A stretch of DNA of 38,870 nt. Source: Lachnospiraceae bacterium. GTDB taxonomy: Bacteria; Bacillota; Clostridia; Lachnospirales; Lachnospiraceae. The stretch is taken from positions 1 through 38,870 of the forward strand of contig JAQXIY010000084.1 in NCBI GenBank assembly GCA_029008035.1, given 5' to 3'. The translations under genes and the position numbers were made by a program. Positions 18,541 to 27,289 of the stretch are shown here, piece by piece. The notes beneath the pieces are model-generated. The model worked only from the letters and a program-made list of their open reading frames with translations, was not told where the DNA came from and searched no databases. Position 1 is the stretch's first letter. Each line of letters begins with the position of its first letter.

Positions 18541-19575
18541 ATGAGTTTTACCTACTTAAAGGCTATGCCAAGCCCGGACGAAATCAAATCCCAGTATCCT
18601 ATGACACCGGAGATGATGGCCGTCAAGACGGAGCGCGATGAACAAATTGCTGATATTATCACTGGAAAGGATGACAGAGTTCTGGCCATCATCGGTCCTT
18701 GCTCTGCAGACAGCGAAGACTCCGTCATCGATTATGTGAGCCGTCTGGCACCTGTACAGGAAGAAATTAAAGACAAGGTTTTAATTGTTCCACGAATTTA
18801 TACCAACAAACCTCGCACCACCGGCTCCGGTTATAAGGGCATCGCTTCTCAGCCGGATCCTACCAAGGCTCCTGATATGGTAGAGGGGCTGATTGCCATG
18901 AGAAAGATGCATTTGAGAGCCATCGCTGAGACAGGTCTCACCTGCGCCGACGAAATGCTTTATCCGGAGAACTGGGGATATGTAGAAGATTTGCTCTCCT
19001 ACGTTGCCATCGGTGCCCGTTCCGTTGAGGATCAACACCATCGTCTCACCGTCAGCGGTTTTGACGTGGCATCCGGCATGAAGAATCCAACAAGTGGAGA
19101 TTTTTCCGTTATGTTAAACTCCGTTTATGCAGCGCAGCATTCACATCATTTCACCTTTTCCGGTTATGAGGTGCGCACCACCGGAAATCCGCTGGCACAC
19201 ACCATTTTGCGAGGTGCTGTCAGCAAGCACGGCAACTGTGTACAAAATTATCACTACGAAGATTTGGTTCGTCTGGCAGAGATGTACCAGTCTATGGATT
19301 TGGTAAACCCTGCCACCATCGTGGATGCAAATCACTCCAATTCTAATAAACAGTTCAAGCAGCAGATTCGCATTGTTCGCGAAGTTATGATGAGCCGCCA
19401 CTTCTCTTCTGAGGTGAAGAATCTGGTAAAGGGTGTCATGATTGAAAGCTATATCGAAGAAGGCTGTCAGAAAATTTCTGACAATCAGGTATATGGCAAA
19501 TCCATCACCGACCCATGTCTTGGATGGGAAGATTCCAAGCAACTGCTCTACACCATTGCAGAGTTAAACAAATAA
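18541..19575 (+). CDS. aroF: 3-deoxy-7-phosphoheptulonate (DAHP) synthase, class I
   Basis: This enzyme condenses phosphoenolpyruvate and erythrose 4-phosphate in the first step of the shikimate pathway. The 344-residue product matches the AroFGH type I family: IIGPCSADSEDSVIDY, VPRIYTNKPRTTGSGYKG, an ADEMLYPE segment, the IGARSVEDQHHR active-site block, VDANHSNSNKQF and MIESYIEEGCQ. Members of this type are usually inhibited by an aromatic amino acid; which one is not evident, so aroF is a convenience name (aroG or aroH would be equally fair). AAGGAG precedes the ATG. It is first of a plus-strand run with a NUDIX gene and spoIIM. Confidence 0.94.
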   Translation: MSFTYLKAMPSPDEIKSQYPMTPEMMAVKTERDEQIADIITGKDDRVLAIIGPCSADSEDSVIDYVSRLAPVQEEIKDKVLIVPRIYTNKPRTTGSGYKGIASQPDPTKAPDMVEGLIAMRKMHLRAIAETGLTCADEMLYPENWGYVEDLLSYVAIGARSVEDQHHRLTVSGFDVASGMKNPTSGDFSVMLNSVYAAQHSHHFTFSGYEVRTTGNPLAHTILRGAVSKHGNCVQNYHYEDLVRLAEMYQSMDLVNPATIVDANHSNSNKQFKQQIRIVREVMMSRHFSSEVKNLVKGVMIESYIEEGCQKISDNQVYGKSITDPCLGWEDSKQLLYTIAELNK

Positions 19576-19626
19576 TGATATATGCAGGTAGCATTGGCCC
19601 GGTTCGTATGGTCGATAGGGGGTAAT

Positions 19627-20178
19627 ATGATAGAACATGTAAAGTTAGAAGAGAGAAAATTAGTACATAAGGGTTCTATTTTAGATGTATATGCGGACAC
19701 TGTTCGTTTGCCTAATGGGCATACCGAGCATTGGGATTTTGTCAGCCACCGAAAAGGAGCCGCCGCGGTACTTCCTGTCCTTGACGATGGCCGTATCATT
19801 CTGGTTCACCAGTACCGTCACGCTCTGGAGAGAATGACTTGGGAACTGCCTGCAGGTTGCCGAGATTCCGTCACAGAAGACACCGCGTTATGTGCCGCCA
19901 GGGAACTGGAGGAAGAGACGGGATATCACAGCAACTCCATTGAGCCTCTCATCAAACTGCGCACCACCGTAGCTTTTTGCGATGAATTTATAGATGTGTA
20001 TTTGGCAAGAAATCTGGTTCCCGGGAAGCAGCATTTAGACGAAGCCGAGTCTATTCAGGTTAAAGCCTGGGAAATGGATGATTTGCTGGAGGAAATATAT
20101 GCCGGACACATTCAAGATAGCAAAACCGTCTCTGCCATCCTGGCCTACCAGGTGAAGGTTCTATCGGAAAAGGAATAA
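19627..20178 (+). CDS. NUDIX hydrolase, ADP-ribose pyrophosphatase-like
   Basis: This enzyme probably cleaves ADP-ribose or related sugar nucleotides. The 183-residue product has the layout of ADP-ribose pyrophosphatases: an N-terminal strand domain (HWDFVSHRKGAAAVLPV), VHQYRHALERMTWELPAG, and the NUDIX core RELEEETGY. The NUDIX box is slightly off: one extra residue separates the usual glycine from the first conserved glutamate (GCRDSVTE). The ATG at 19627 has AGGGGG upstream; a frame starting 15 codons earlier lacks a ribosome site. In Bacillus subtilis, nudF is also near spoIIM, which matches the neighbour here. Confidence 0.9.
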   Translation: MIEHVKLEERKLVHKGSILDVYADTVRLPNGHTEHWDFVSHRKGAAAVLPVLDDGRIILVHQYRHALERMTWELPAGCRDSVTEDTALCAARELEEETGYHSNSIEPLIKLRTTVAFCDEFIDVYLARNLVPGKQHLDEAESIQVKAWEMDDLLEEIYAGHIQDSKTVSAILAYQVKVLSEKE

Positions 20179-20231
20179 TCCCCAGTCCTTGTCATAAGAT
20201 GATAGAAAAGAAACGATAGGACAGGGCTTAT

Positions 20232-20867
20232 ATGAAAAAATATGTTTACTATGACGCATATCACAGACAAAGGAGAATGCCGGGAGCACTCTTTCTTCAA
20301 CTACTGCGAGGAAAGAAAGGCATTTTTCTTATGTCTTTTTTTATTGCTCTGCTCCTGGGAAAAATCCTGCTATGGGATGACATCTGTCAATTTGAACATT
20401 GGAACGAAAATTGTATGGGAAAGTTGAATCTGCAAACTCTCAACCAGCGCTCCCTCTTCTTCTATCTCCTACTGCATCGAGGAGAATTGCTTGCTCTGCT
20501 CATCCTCAGTGGCATCACGAAGCTTCGCAAAATCCTGTATCATCTGTTTTGTGGATCAGCAGGATGTTTTTTGGGAATCATCACCCTCTCCTTCTGTCAT
20601 TCTTTCGGTTGGAAAGGGTTGTGCATTTTGATTATCTCGCTGCTCCCCCATTGGATTATCTACGGCATTCTCTTTATGTTCTTGTATTGGATCTTTATTG
20701 GGAGAAATGACACTGACTCTATTGCGGAAGCAAAAAGCAGTGCAAACATCCCTCGGTTTGTTCTCTATGGGATTGGTGTTGTTGCCCTGCTCTTTGTGGG
20801 AATCTATCTGGAGTGCTTTGTGAATCCAATCCTTCTCAGTTTTGGGAAGGAGATTTTGGGAATATAA
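20232..20867 (+). CDS. spoIIM: SpoIIM-like stage II sporulation membrane protein
   Basis: SpoIIM, with SpoIID and SpoIIP, drives septal wall thinning and engulfment of the forespore. The 211-residue protein is close to the usual 214. It has about five hydrophobic helices: near 30-48, 74-95, 104-125, 128-157 and 174-195. The C-terminal GIYLECFVNPILL resembles the conserved SpoIIM end around its Glu-containing last helix. The N-terminal cytoplasmic segment is short and basic. Similarity is weak by eye; the neighbouring NUDIX gene, as in Bacillus, supports the call. The ribosome site (CAGGG) is poor. Confidence 0.75.
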   Translation: MKKYVYYDAYHRQRRMPGALFLQLLRGKKGIFLMSFFIALLLGKILLWDDICQFEHWNENCMGKLNLQTLNQRSLFFYLLLHRGELLALLILSGITKLRKILYHLFCGSAGCFLGIITLSFCHSFGWKGLCILIISLLPHWIIYGILFMFLYWIFIGRNDTDSIAEAKSSANIPRFVLYGIGVVALLFVGIYLECFVNPILLSFGKEILGI

Positions 20868-20868
20868 A

Positions 20869-20917
20869 AACAACCGGAACCCTTGAAAATCCGCATTTTC
20901 TAAGCATCCCGGCTGTT
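20869..20917 (-). terminator. Candidate terminator of rny
   Basis: Arms AACAACCGG and CCGGCTGTT pair over 9 bp with one A-C mismatch, around a long loop containing a small inner hairpin (AAAAT...ATTTT). On the minus strand the stem runs into TTTTTAT. It lies between the convergent spoIIM and rny genes. Confidence 0.5.
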
Positions 20918-20935
20918 CTAATGTTTTATGAAATT

Positions 20936-22480
20936 TTACTTTGCGTAATCTGTCACTCGCGACTCGCGAATAACATTGACTTTAATCTGTCCCGGATAAT
21001 CCAATTCGGATTCAATCCTCTTGGAAATATCCCGAGCTAACAATACCATCTCAGCATCGTTAACCTGTTCAGGAACTACCATTACGCGAACCTCTCTACC
21101 TGCCTGAATAGCAAAAGATTTGTCGACGCCCTTAAAGCCGTCTGTAATTTCTTCTAACTGTTGTAATCTGTTGGAATAAGCCTCTAATGTCTCCCGTCTG
21201 GCACCCGGTCTTGCAGCACTGATTGTGTCAGCAGCCTGTACTAGGCACGCAATCAAAGTCTCCGGCTCAACATCACCGTGATGTGCCTCCACCGCGTTAA
21301 TCACAGTCTGTGACTCCTTGTAACGCTTACAGAGTTCCACACCAAGTTGAATATGGGAGCCTTCCATCTCGCGATCTACTGCCTTACCAATATCATGTAA
21401 TAAACCTGCACGCTTAGCAGTTCTAACATCCAAACCAAGTTCTGCAGCGAGCAAACCTGCCAACTGAGCAACCTCGATGGAGTGCTTTAATACATTCTGG
21501 CCATAACTGGTACGATATCTCATCTTACCTAAGAGCTTGATTAATTCAGGATGAATGCCATGAACACCAACCTCTAATGTAGCCGCTTCACCTTCCTCCC
21601 GGATCAAAGTCTCAACTTCCTTCTGAGCCTTCTCTACCATCTCTTCGATTCTAGCCGGATGAATACGTCCGTCTACAATCAACTTCTCCCAGGCAATTCT
21701 AGCCACTTCTCTTCTAACCGGATCAAATGCAGAGAGAATAACTGCTTCCGGAGTATCATCAATAATCAACTCTACACCCGTCAGTGTCTCAAGGGTTCTG
21801 ATGTTACGTCCCTCACGGCCAATAATTCTTCCCTTCATTTCATCGTTTGGAAGCTGAACAACAGAGATTGTAGTCTCAGCCACATGGTCTGCCGCACATT
21901 TCTGAATTGCGGTAACTACGATTTCTCTTGCTTTCTTGTTCGCTTCGTCCTTTGCCTGAGCAATGGATTCCTTGACCAGCTTCGCTGTGTCAAGCTTTAC
22001 ATCTTCTTCAACAGTCTTTAAAAGAAATTCTTTCGCTTGTTCGGAGGTTAAACCAGAGATTCTCTCCAGTTCCTGTACTCTCTGCTGATTCAACTTCGCA
22101 ACTTCTTCCTTCTGCTTGTTGACCGCTTCCTCTTTGGCAGCATACTCAGCTTCTCTCTTCTCGAGAGCATCTAACTTCTTGTCCAAGTTCTCTTCTTTCT
22201 GAAGAACTCGATGCTCATTACGCTGAATCTCTGCTCTGCGCTCACGAATCTCCTTATCCAGCTCATTCTTAGTCTTCAATGACTCTTCCTTTGCCTCTAA
22301 GAGAGCTTCACGCTTCTTTGTCTCTGCTGTCTTCACAGCCTCGTCAATAATCTCACGAGCCTTGTCCTCCGCACTTCCAATCTTCTTAGAAGACGCCTTC
22401 TTGTAGGATGCGTTGGCAATCGCAAGAGACACCGGAACGGCAACGATTAAGGTAACAATCACTGCAATAATCGTCTGCAC
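20936..22480 (-). CDS. rny: Ribonuclease Y
   Basis: RNase Y is the membrane-anchored endonuclease that starts mRNA decay in many Firmicutes. The 514-residue protein has an N-terminal membrane helix (about 4-24), a long charged coiled coil (about 30-180), a KH domain with [26 protein letters not shown] split over its loop, and an HD domain with [10 protein letters not shown] and EAHHGDVEP. The GTG start at 22480 ([10 protein letters not shown]) is chosen because AAGGAGGTG lies at ideal distance. A longer frame reaching 22534 lacks such a site and would add a charged stretch ahead of the anchor. Confidence 0.97.
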   Translation of the reverse strand: MQTIIAVIVTLIVAVPVSLAIANASYKKASSKKIGSAEDKAREIIDEAVKTAETKKREALLEAKEESLKTKNELDKEIRERRAEIQRNEHRVLQKEENLDKKLDALEKREAEYAAKEEAVNKQKEEVAKLNQQRVQELERISGLTSEQAKEFLLKTVEEDVKLDTAKLVKESIAQAKDEANKKAREIVVTAIQKCAADHVAETTISVVQLPNDEMKGRIIGREGRNIRTLETLTGVELIIDDTPEAVILSAFDPVRREVARIAWEKLIVDGRIHPARIEEMVEKAQKEVETLIREEGEAATLEVGVHGIHPELIKLLGKMRYRTSYGQNVLKHSIEVAQLAGLLAAELGLDVRTAKRAGLLHDIGKAVDREMEGSHIQLGVELCKRYKESQTVINAVEAHHGDVEPETLIACLVQAADTISAARPGARRETLEAYSNRLQQLEEITDGFKGVDKSFAIQAGREVRVMVVPEQVNDAEMVLLARDISKRIESELDYPGQIKVNVIRESRVTDYAK

Positions 22481-22505
22481 AGGAGCACCTCCTTTATTAA
22501 GTTTT

Positions 22506-22534
22506 ATTGTATATTTTACACGAAAATTTATCAA
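22506..22534 (-). promoter_or_regulatory. Proximal sigma-A promoter of rny
   Basis: On the minus strand TTGATA, 17 bases, then TACAAT end 25 bases before the GTG start of rny. The predicted leader is about 18 bases and contains the ribosome site. Confidence 0.55.
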
Positions 22535-22558
22535 TTTGCATATAAATACAACAACTAA

Positions 22559-22587
22559 ATTTTATACTTCTTTGGGTATTCTGTCAA
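22559..22587 (-). promoter_or_regulatory. Distal sigma-A promoter of rny
   Basis: On the minus strand a perfect TTGACA, 17 bases, then TAAAAT, 53 bases upstream of the proximal promoter and just past the recX stop. Confidence 0.55.
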
Positions 22588-22614
22588 GCACCTGCCCACT
22601 AAATCCAGTGTCTT

Positions 22615-23229
22615 TTACGGACATTCCCAGTGCTCTCCCATAGCCCTGCTGATATCCCCGGAGGAGAACCCTCTCTGGGCCAAAAAGCGGTACATCTTGG
22701 CCTTCTCTTCTCTGGTGGCATCGGCTGGGTTGTAGTGTCTCTTCTCCATCAATCCTCGAATTAAGTCCACCTGGGATGTCACATACTCCTCCTCCAAGCA
22801 ACGCTGGATCACCTCTCGTGAAATGCCCTTCTTCATCAAATCCTGAGCAATGCGCATACGACTCCTGCTCTCCTGATAAAAACGGATATGGGATCGTGCC
22901 AGACGCTCATCGTCCACATAGTGATAAGACTCCACATAGGCAATAGCCGTATCTACCGCTTCACACGGATATCCTCCCTGAGTAAGCTTATCCCTTAACT
23001 GAGCTTCACTGCGGTCCATCCGTTCTAACAAATGCATAGCACGGCGCTTGGCTCGGGGAATAAACACCTGCTCCATCATGGTATGGTATAACTCCTCTGT
23101 CATCTCCATATCCTCACACAGGCCAAAGGAGTCCACTTCCCTCTTATAGAGAACAAAGTCTGTCCCATCGCTGAGACAGACCTTCTTTTTAGAGTTCTTA
23201 ATTGATTGAATTGCAGTGATATAAATCAT
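22615..23229 (-). CDS. recX: RecX, regulator of RecA
   Basis: RecX modulates RecA filament growth. The 204-residue helical protein has the three-helix repeat signatures: AMHLLERMDRSEAQLRDKL and VDTAIAYVESYHYVDDERLARSHIRF, then AQDLMKKGISREVIQRCLEE and AKMYRFLAQRGFSSGDISRAM. It starts 5 bases after recA, so it is almost certainly co-transcribed and under the same LexA control. No convincing terminator follows it before the rny promoters. Confidence 0.93.
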   Translation of the reverse strand: MIYITAIQSIKNSKKKVCLSDGTDFVLYKREVDSFGLCEDMEMTEELYHTMMEQVFIPRAKRRAMHLLERMDRSEAQLRDKLTQGGYPCEAVDTAIAYVESYHYVDDERLARSHIRFYQESRSRMRIAQDLMKKGISREVIQRCLEEEYVTSQVDLIRGLMEKRHYNPADATREEKAKMYRFLAQRGFSSGDISRAMGEHWECP

Positions 23230-23234
23230 AGTTC

Positions 23235-24257
23235 CTACTCTTCTGTTGTTGTTTCCTCTTCCGTCTCCGGAGCGTAATGGGCACGTACCAATCCTTCAAT
23301 CTCAGAGCAAATCTCCGGATGCTCCTTCAAAAATACCTTGGCATTCTCACGTCCCTGTCCGATCTTCTCACCCTTGTAGGCATACCAGGCACCGGACTTG
23401 TTCACAATGTCTAAGTTAGTAGCTATATCTAAGATATCTCCCTCCTTAGAAATACCCTCGCCAAACATAATATCAAACTCTGCCTCTCTGAAAGGAGGCG
23501 CAATCTTATTCTTCACAACCTTGATACGAGTCCTGTTACCGATAACCTCTCCCTGCTGCTTCAGGGCCTCAATGCGGCGTACATCTAGACGAACAGACGA
23601 ATAGAACTTCAACGCCCGACCGCCAGTGGTGGTCTCCGGATTACCGAACATCACTCCCACCTTCTCACGCAACTGGTTGATAAAAATAACAATACAATTG
23701 GACTTGCTAATCACTGCCGTAAGCTTGCGCAGAGCCTGTGACATCAGGCGGGCCTGCAAGCCCACATGGGAATCTCCCATATCTCCATCGATCTCCGCCT
23801 TGGGGACCAGTGCTGCAACAGAGTCTACAATCACAATATCCACCGCACCGGAGCGCACCATAGTCTCCGTAATCTCCAAAGCCTGCTCTCCGTTGTCCGG
23901 CTGAGATATGTATAAGTTATCAATATCTACACCAATATTCTTAGCATAGATAGGATCTAAGGCGTGCTCAGCGTCAATAAATCCGGCAATTCCTCCTGCC
24001 TTCTGTACTTCTGCCACAGCATGTAATGCCACCGTTGTCTTACCACTGGATTCCGGTCCGTAAATCTCGATGATACGTCCCTTAGGCAAGCCACCCTGCC
24101 CCAATGCAATATCTAAGCTCAGTGATCCGGTAGGAACTGTCTCAACCTTCATCTGATTGCTGGTATCTCCCAGCTTCATAACAGAGCCCTTACCGTATTG
24201 CTTCTCTATCTGTGAAATCGCTGCGTCCAACGCTTTCAGCTTATCTTCATTAGCCAT
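23235..24257 (-). CDS. recA: RecA recombinase
   Basis: RecA forms filaments on single-stranded DNA, performs strand exchange and triggers LexA self-cleavage. The 340-residue protein has the Walker A motif GPESSGKTT from residue 67, the Walker B strand [12 protein letters not shown], loop L1 [19 protein letters not shown], the [15 protein letters not shown] segment and an acidic C-terminal tail ([11 protein letters not shown]). GGAGGG precedes the ATG. A LexA box lies between the promoter and the gene. Confidence 0.99.
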   Translation of the reverse strand: MANEDKLKALDAAISQIEKQYGKGSVMKLGDTSNQMKVETVPTGSLSLDIALGQGGLPKGRIIEIYGPESSGKTTVALHAVAEVQKAGGIAGFIDAEHALDPIYAKNIGVDIDNLYISQPDNGEQALEITETMVRSGAVDIVIVDSVAALVPKAEIDGDMGDSHVGLQARLMSQALRKLTAVISKSNCIVIFINQLREKVGVMFGNPETTTGGRALKFYSSVRLDVRRIEALKQQGEVIGNRTRIKVVKNKIAPPFREAEFDIMFGEGISKEGDILDIATNLDIVNKSGAWYAYKGEKIGQGRENAKVFLKEHPEICSEIEGLVRAHYAPETEEETTTEE

Positions 24258-24277
24258 ATTCCTTACCCTCCATATAT

Positions 24278-24291
24278 CGAACCTTTGTTCG
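24278..24291 (-). promoter_or_regulatory. LexA (SOS) box of recA
   Basis: CGAACCTTTGTTCG is a perfect match to the Firmicute LexA half sites CGAAC-n4-GTTCG. It lies 21-34 bases upstream of the recA start and just downstream of the predicted transcription start, a position suited to blocking RNA polymerase. It indicates DNA-damage induction of recA-recX. Confidence 0.9.
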
Positions 24292-24304
24292 TTTTTATGT
24301 TCTA

Positions 24305-24333
24305 ATAGTAGTATACTTCCCGCGAAAAGTCAA
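24305..24333 (-). promoter_or_regulatory. Sigma-A promoter of recA-recX
   Basis: On the minus strand TTGACT, 17 bases, then TACTAT. The predicted start is about 40 bases ahead of the recA ATG and about 6-7 bases before the LexA box. Confidence 0.7.
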
Positions 24334-24371
24334 CCACAAAATTTCTGATGGGGGAAAATTTCGATACGAAA

Positions 24372-24398
24372 AAAGACAGTGGCTTTACCACTGTCTTT
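24372..24398 (-). terminator. Rho-independent terminator of prfC
   Basis: A perfect 11-bp stem (AAAGACAGTGG with CCACTGTCTTT) and a five-base loop are followed on the minus strand by a T run. It lies 43 bases past the prfC stop and isolates recA from prfC. Confidence 0.85.
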
Positions 24399-24440
24399 AT
24401 TATACGTTACCACATCATCTTGTCAAGGGAAAGCGGCACA

Positions 24441-26030
24441 CTAACTGCGCCCAAACTCCGATAATACCAATCCCTCATTGCGCTCTAAGGTCATACCAAC
24501 GCTCCAACTGTTTACAAAGAGCAACAGTGGGCGTTCTTTCAAATCCTTTATCTTTTTCATATCGGAAGTACCGGAAATCTTATCAAGGTCAATGTCGCTA
24601 TTCTCAATCCAACGGATGTGCTCATAGGGTAGATTTTCCATGAGAATCTCCACATTATATTCATTGTTCAGGCGATATTTCAACACGTCAAACTGCAGCA
24701 CGCCTACGACTCCCACAATGATTTCCTCCATACCGGTATTGTACTCCTGGAAAATCTGAATAGCACCCTCCTGAGCAATCTGGGTGATTCCCTTCATGAA
24801 CTGCTTGCGCTTCATAGTGTCCACCTGACGCACTCTGGCAAAATGCTCCGGTGCAAAGGTAGGAATTCCCTCAAATGCAAAGTGTTCCTTTCCGCCTACA
24901 ATGGTATCGCCGATAGAAAACACCCCGGGATCAAATACACCGATAATGTCACCGGCATATGCCTTGTCCACAATCTTTCGCTCCTGAGCCATCAATTGTT
25001 GCGGTTGGGACAGTTTCATGGATTTATTTCCCTGCACATGGAACACTTCCATACCCGCATCAAACTCTCCGGAGCAGATGCGCATAAATGCCACACGATC
25101 CCTGTGTGCCTTGTTCATATTTGCCTGAATCTTAAATACAAAAGCAGAGAAATCAGGAGAAAATGGATTGACTTCCCCTGCATTTGACATACGAGGCAAA
25201 GGAGATGTGGTCATCTGCAAAAAGTGCTGTAAAAATGTCTCCACTCCAAAATTAGTCAAAGCAGAGCCAAAGAACACCGGAGACAGTTCCCCCTTTGATA
25301 CCAAATCCATATCAAACTCTGCGCTGGCCCCATCCAGCAATTCGATTTCTTCCAACAGTGTATCCTTGTATTCCTGTCCAATTTCCTCCACCAGCGCATC
25401 ATCGTCAATATCAATAATCTTTTCGGTGCCCTCCTTAGTGCCCTTTAGAGTATCCGCAAAGGTTCTCACCTGTTTGGTGTTGCGGTCATACACTCCCTTA
25501 AAGGATTTACCGGAACCAATAGGCCAGTTAATGGGACATGTGGCGATGCCCAATTCCTTTTCTATATCATCGAGTAGTTCGAAGGTATCATTGGCATCAC
25601 GATCCATCTTATTGATAAAGGTAAAGATCGGAATGTGACGCATCACACAGACCTTGAACAGTTTTCTGGTCTGAGCCTCCACGCCCTTTGAGGCATCAAT
25701 CACCATCACCGCAGAATCTGCTGCCATCAAGGTACGATAAGTATCCTCGGAGAAATCCTGATGGCCGGGGGTGTCCAAAATATTGATGCAATAATTATCG
25801 TAATGGAACTGCAATACGGAGGAAGTAACCGAAATACCTCTCTCCTTATCAATCTCCATACAGTCTGACACCGCATGGCGGGCGGTGGCCTTTCCCTTGA
25901 CGGAACCTGCCAGGTTAATGGCACCACCGTAAAGCAAAAACTTCTCCGTCAAAGTGGTCTTACCTGCATCCGGATGGGATATGATGGCAAATGTTCTTCT
26001 TTTTTCTATTTCTTTCTGTAAGTTTGACAC
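24441..26030 (-). CDS. prfC: Peptide chain release factor 3
   Basis: RF3 is a translational GTPase that recycles RF1 and RF2 from the ribosome after peptide release. The 529-residue product has G1 (SHPDAGKTT at 18-26), a switch region ending RGISVTSSVLQF, G3 (DTPGHQDFSEDTYRTL), G4 (INKMDRDA) and the RF3-specific C-terminal domains (VVGVLQFDVLKYRLNNEY). The start is GTG at 26030 with AGGAGG nine bases upstream; SNLQKEIEKRRTFAIISHPD is the family start. It follows spoIIIAH but has its own promoter. Confidence 0.97.
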   Translation of the reverse strand: MSNLQKEIEKRRTFAIISHPDAGKTTLTEKFLLYGGAINLAGSVKGKATARHAVSDCMEIDKERGISVTSSVLQFHYDNYCINILDTPGHQDFSEDTYRTLMAADSAVMVIDASKGVEAQTRKLFKVCVMRHIPIFTFINKMDRDANDTFELLDDIEKELGIATCPINWPIGSGKSFKGVYDRNTKQVRTFADTLKGTKEGTEKIIDIDDDALVEEIGQEYKDTLLEEIELLDGASAEFDMDLVSKGELSPVFFGSALTNFGVETFLQHFLQMTTSPLPRMSNAGEVNPFSPDFSAFVFKIQANMNKAHRDRVAFMRICSGEFDAGMEVFHVQGNKSMKLSQPQQLMAQERKIVDKAYAGDIIGVFDPGVFSIGDTIVGGKEHFAFEGIPTFAPEHFARVRQVDTMKRKQFMKGITQIAQEGAIQIFQEYNTGMEEIIVGVVGVLQFDVLKYRLNNEYNVEILMENLPYEHIRWIENSDIDLDKISGTSDMKKIKDLKERPLLLFVNSWSVGMTLERNEGLVLSEFGRS

Positions 26031-26050
26031 GCTGCTTTCCTCCTATATGA

Positions 26051-26071
26051 GGGCAGCCCGCCGGACTGCCC
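26051..26071 (-). promoter_or_regulatory. GC-rich hairpin at the 5' end of the prfC mRNA
   Basis: GGGCAG and CTGCCC pair around a nine-base GC-rich loop. The stem lies between the predicted prfC transcription start and the ribosome site, and no T run follows, so it is not a terminator. It could protect the 5' end or affect translation. Confidence 0.4.
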
Positions 26072-26076
26072 CGTAC

Positions 26077-26106
26077 AGTTTAGCCCACACAGGAAGTGCT
26101 TGTCAA
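26077..26106 (-). promoter_or_regulatory. Sigma-A promoter of prfC
   Basis: On the minus strand a perfect TTGACA, 18 bases, then TAAACT. The predicted start is near 26070, giving a leader of about 40 bases. Confidence 0.55.
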
Positions 26107-26126
26107 GATATTGTCCCCATTTGAGG

Positions 26127-26720
26127 TCAATTCATAGCTGATATCACAATGTGATCCGGGGCCACACCGCCTTTTCTGTGAATCACATCTTCAATTTGGG
26201 CCCGCTCTGCATCCGTGACCTCTTTCTTGTTCACAATCACGTCAGCGCCCTCCCCGGAAATGCTGACGATAGCCTCCTCAAATCCTTTTGACTGAAGCAT
26301 CATCTCACAGGCTGCCTCCCGCTCTGCGATATCTGTCATTTTGGCCAACTCATCCACAGCACTTTTCCGCTCCTGCTCTGTCAATTCCTTATTGTTCACC
26401 ACCTCCAGAAGGGTGGCCTTTCCTGCAGCTCTGGTCTGCTCTCTATCCATTTTCAGAGATGCCGCCTTGCTGATGGCGATACTGTCGCTCTCTGTAAGAA
26501 CCGTTTCCCCGGCAGATTCATCCCCCATGCTCTCATCTGCCTGGGCCGTGGTTTTTCCCTTGGTATCCTTGGTCTCTTTCGTCTTTTGATTGCTTTTTTC
26601 TGCCATGGTGGCAATCTCATTCTCATCTGCATCATATGTATAATTAAAATATCCTGCCACCGCAATCAGCAACGCCAAAGCGGTAACCACCAATTGGTTT
26701 TTGCGGAAAATTCGTTTCAT
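26127..26720 (-). CDS. spoIIIAH: SpoIIIAH, channel component of the SpoIIIA-SpoIIQ complex
   Basis: SpoIIIAH in the mother-cell membrane meets forespore SpoIIQ to form a channel between the two cells. The 197-residue protein has a basic N-terminus and membrane helix (about 9-26), a charged low-complexity linker (40-75) and a C-terminal ring-building domain with helices (NKELTEQERKSAVDELAKM) and strands ending DVIVNKKEVTDAERAQIEDVI. It overlaps spoIIIAG by 4 bases (ATGA) and is the last of the eight spoIIIA genes. I see no terminator after it before the prfC promoter. Confidence 0.93.
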   Translation of the reverse strand: MKRIFRKNQLVVTALALLIAVAGYFNYTYDADENEIATMAEKSNQKTKETKDTKGKTTAQADESMGDESAGETVLTESDSIAISKAASLKMDREQTRAAGKATLLEVVNNKELTEQERKSAVDELAKMTDIAEREAACEMMLQSKGFEEAIVSISGEGADVIVNKKEVTDAERAQIEDVIHRKGGVAPDHIVISAMN

Positions 26721-27289
26721 ATTCCCTCCTGTGCTCCCATTTCTACTATTGATATCTTATGAGCTTCTATGGAAAATAATGCCTGTACCGCCTCATAGAT
26801 TTTCACCTTTGTCTCATTGCTATCTGCCCCTTGAGCCACAATGCATATCCCCCGTATCTGCGGCGCCTTCACCTTAGTCTCATAGGGGATATCACCGGAA
26901 AACACTGTGCTCTCCTCTGTGGAAGTCTCCCGTCGCACCTCCTCTTGCTGTTCGGTGGTGTCCGTTTTCCTGTTTATATCCTGAGCCACCACGCTCTCCC
27001 CTTCATCCTCCAGGGTAATCATCACGTCCACCGCCCCAACACCTTCCATCTGTCCGATAATCTCCTCTAACCGTTGTTCCATCTGCTGTTCGTACTGCCC
27101 CGTGGTAATCTCCTCTTTTTCTGTTTTTTCTCTCTTCTGTTCTGAGGTGTTTTCCTCCGACTCCACCGGTATGGCAATGACCAAAAGAAGGATTCCAACA
27201 AGAATACAGACAATCCATTTTTGTTTGTCCATATGTCCAAATATTTTTTTGTATTTTCTTAGCCAGTCCAACTCTTGCCGTCCCATCAT
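26717..27289 (-). CDS. spoIIIAG: SpoIIIAG, ring-forming sporulation protein
   Basis: SpoIIIAG builds the large ring of the mother cell-forespore channel. The 190-residue protein has a cytoplasmic N-terminus, a membrane helix at about 24-42, a Glu/Lys-rich linker, and a C-terminal domain (EQRLEEIIGQMEGVGAVDVMITLED through VKIYEAVQALFSIEAHKISIVEM) typical of YscJ-like ring proteins. Its start overlaps the spoIIIAF stop (TGATG), behind GAGGAGGAG. A second ATG follows directly and is equally possible. Confidence 0.93.
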   Translation of the reverse strand: MMGRQELDWLRKYKKIFGHMDKQKWIVCILVGILLLVIAIPVESEENTSEQKREKTEKEEITTGQYEQQMEQRLEEIIGQMEGVGAVDVMITLEDEGESVVAQDINRKTDTTEQQEEVRRETSTEESTVFSGDIPYETKVKAPQIRGICIVAQGADSNETKVKIYEAVQALFSIEAHKISIVEMGAQEGI

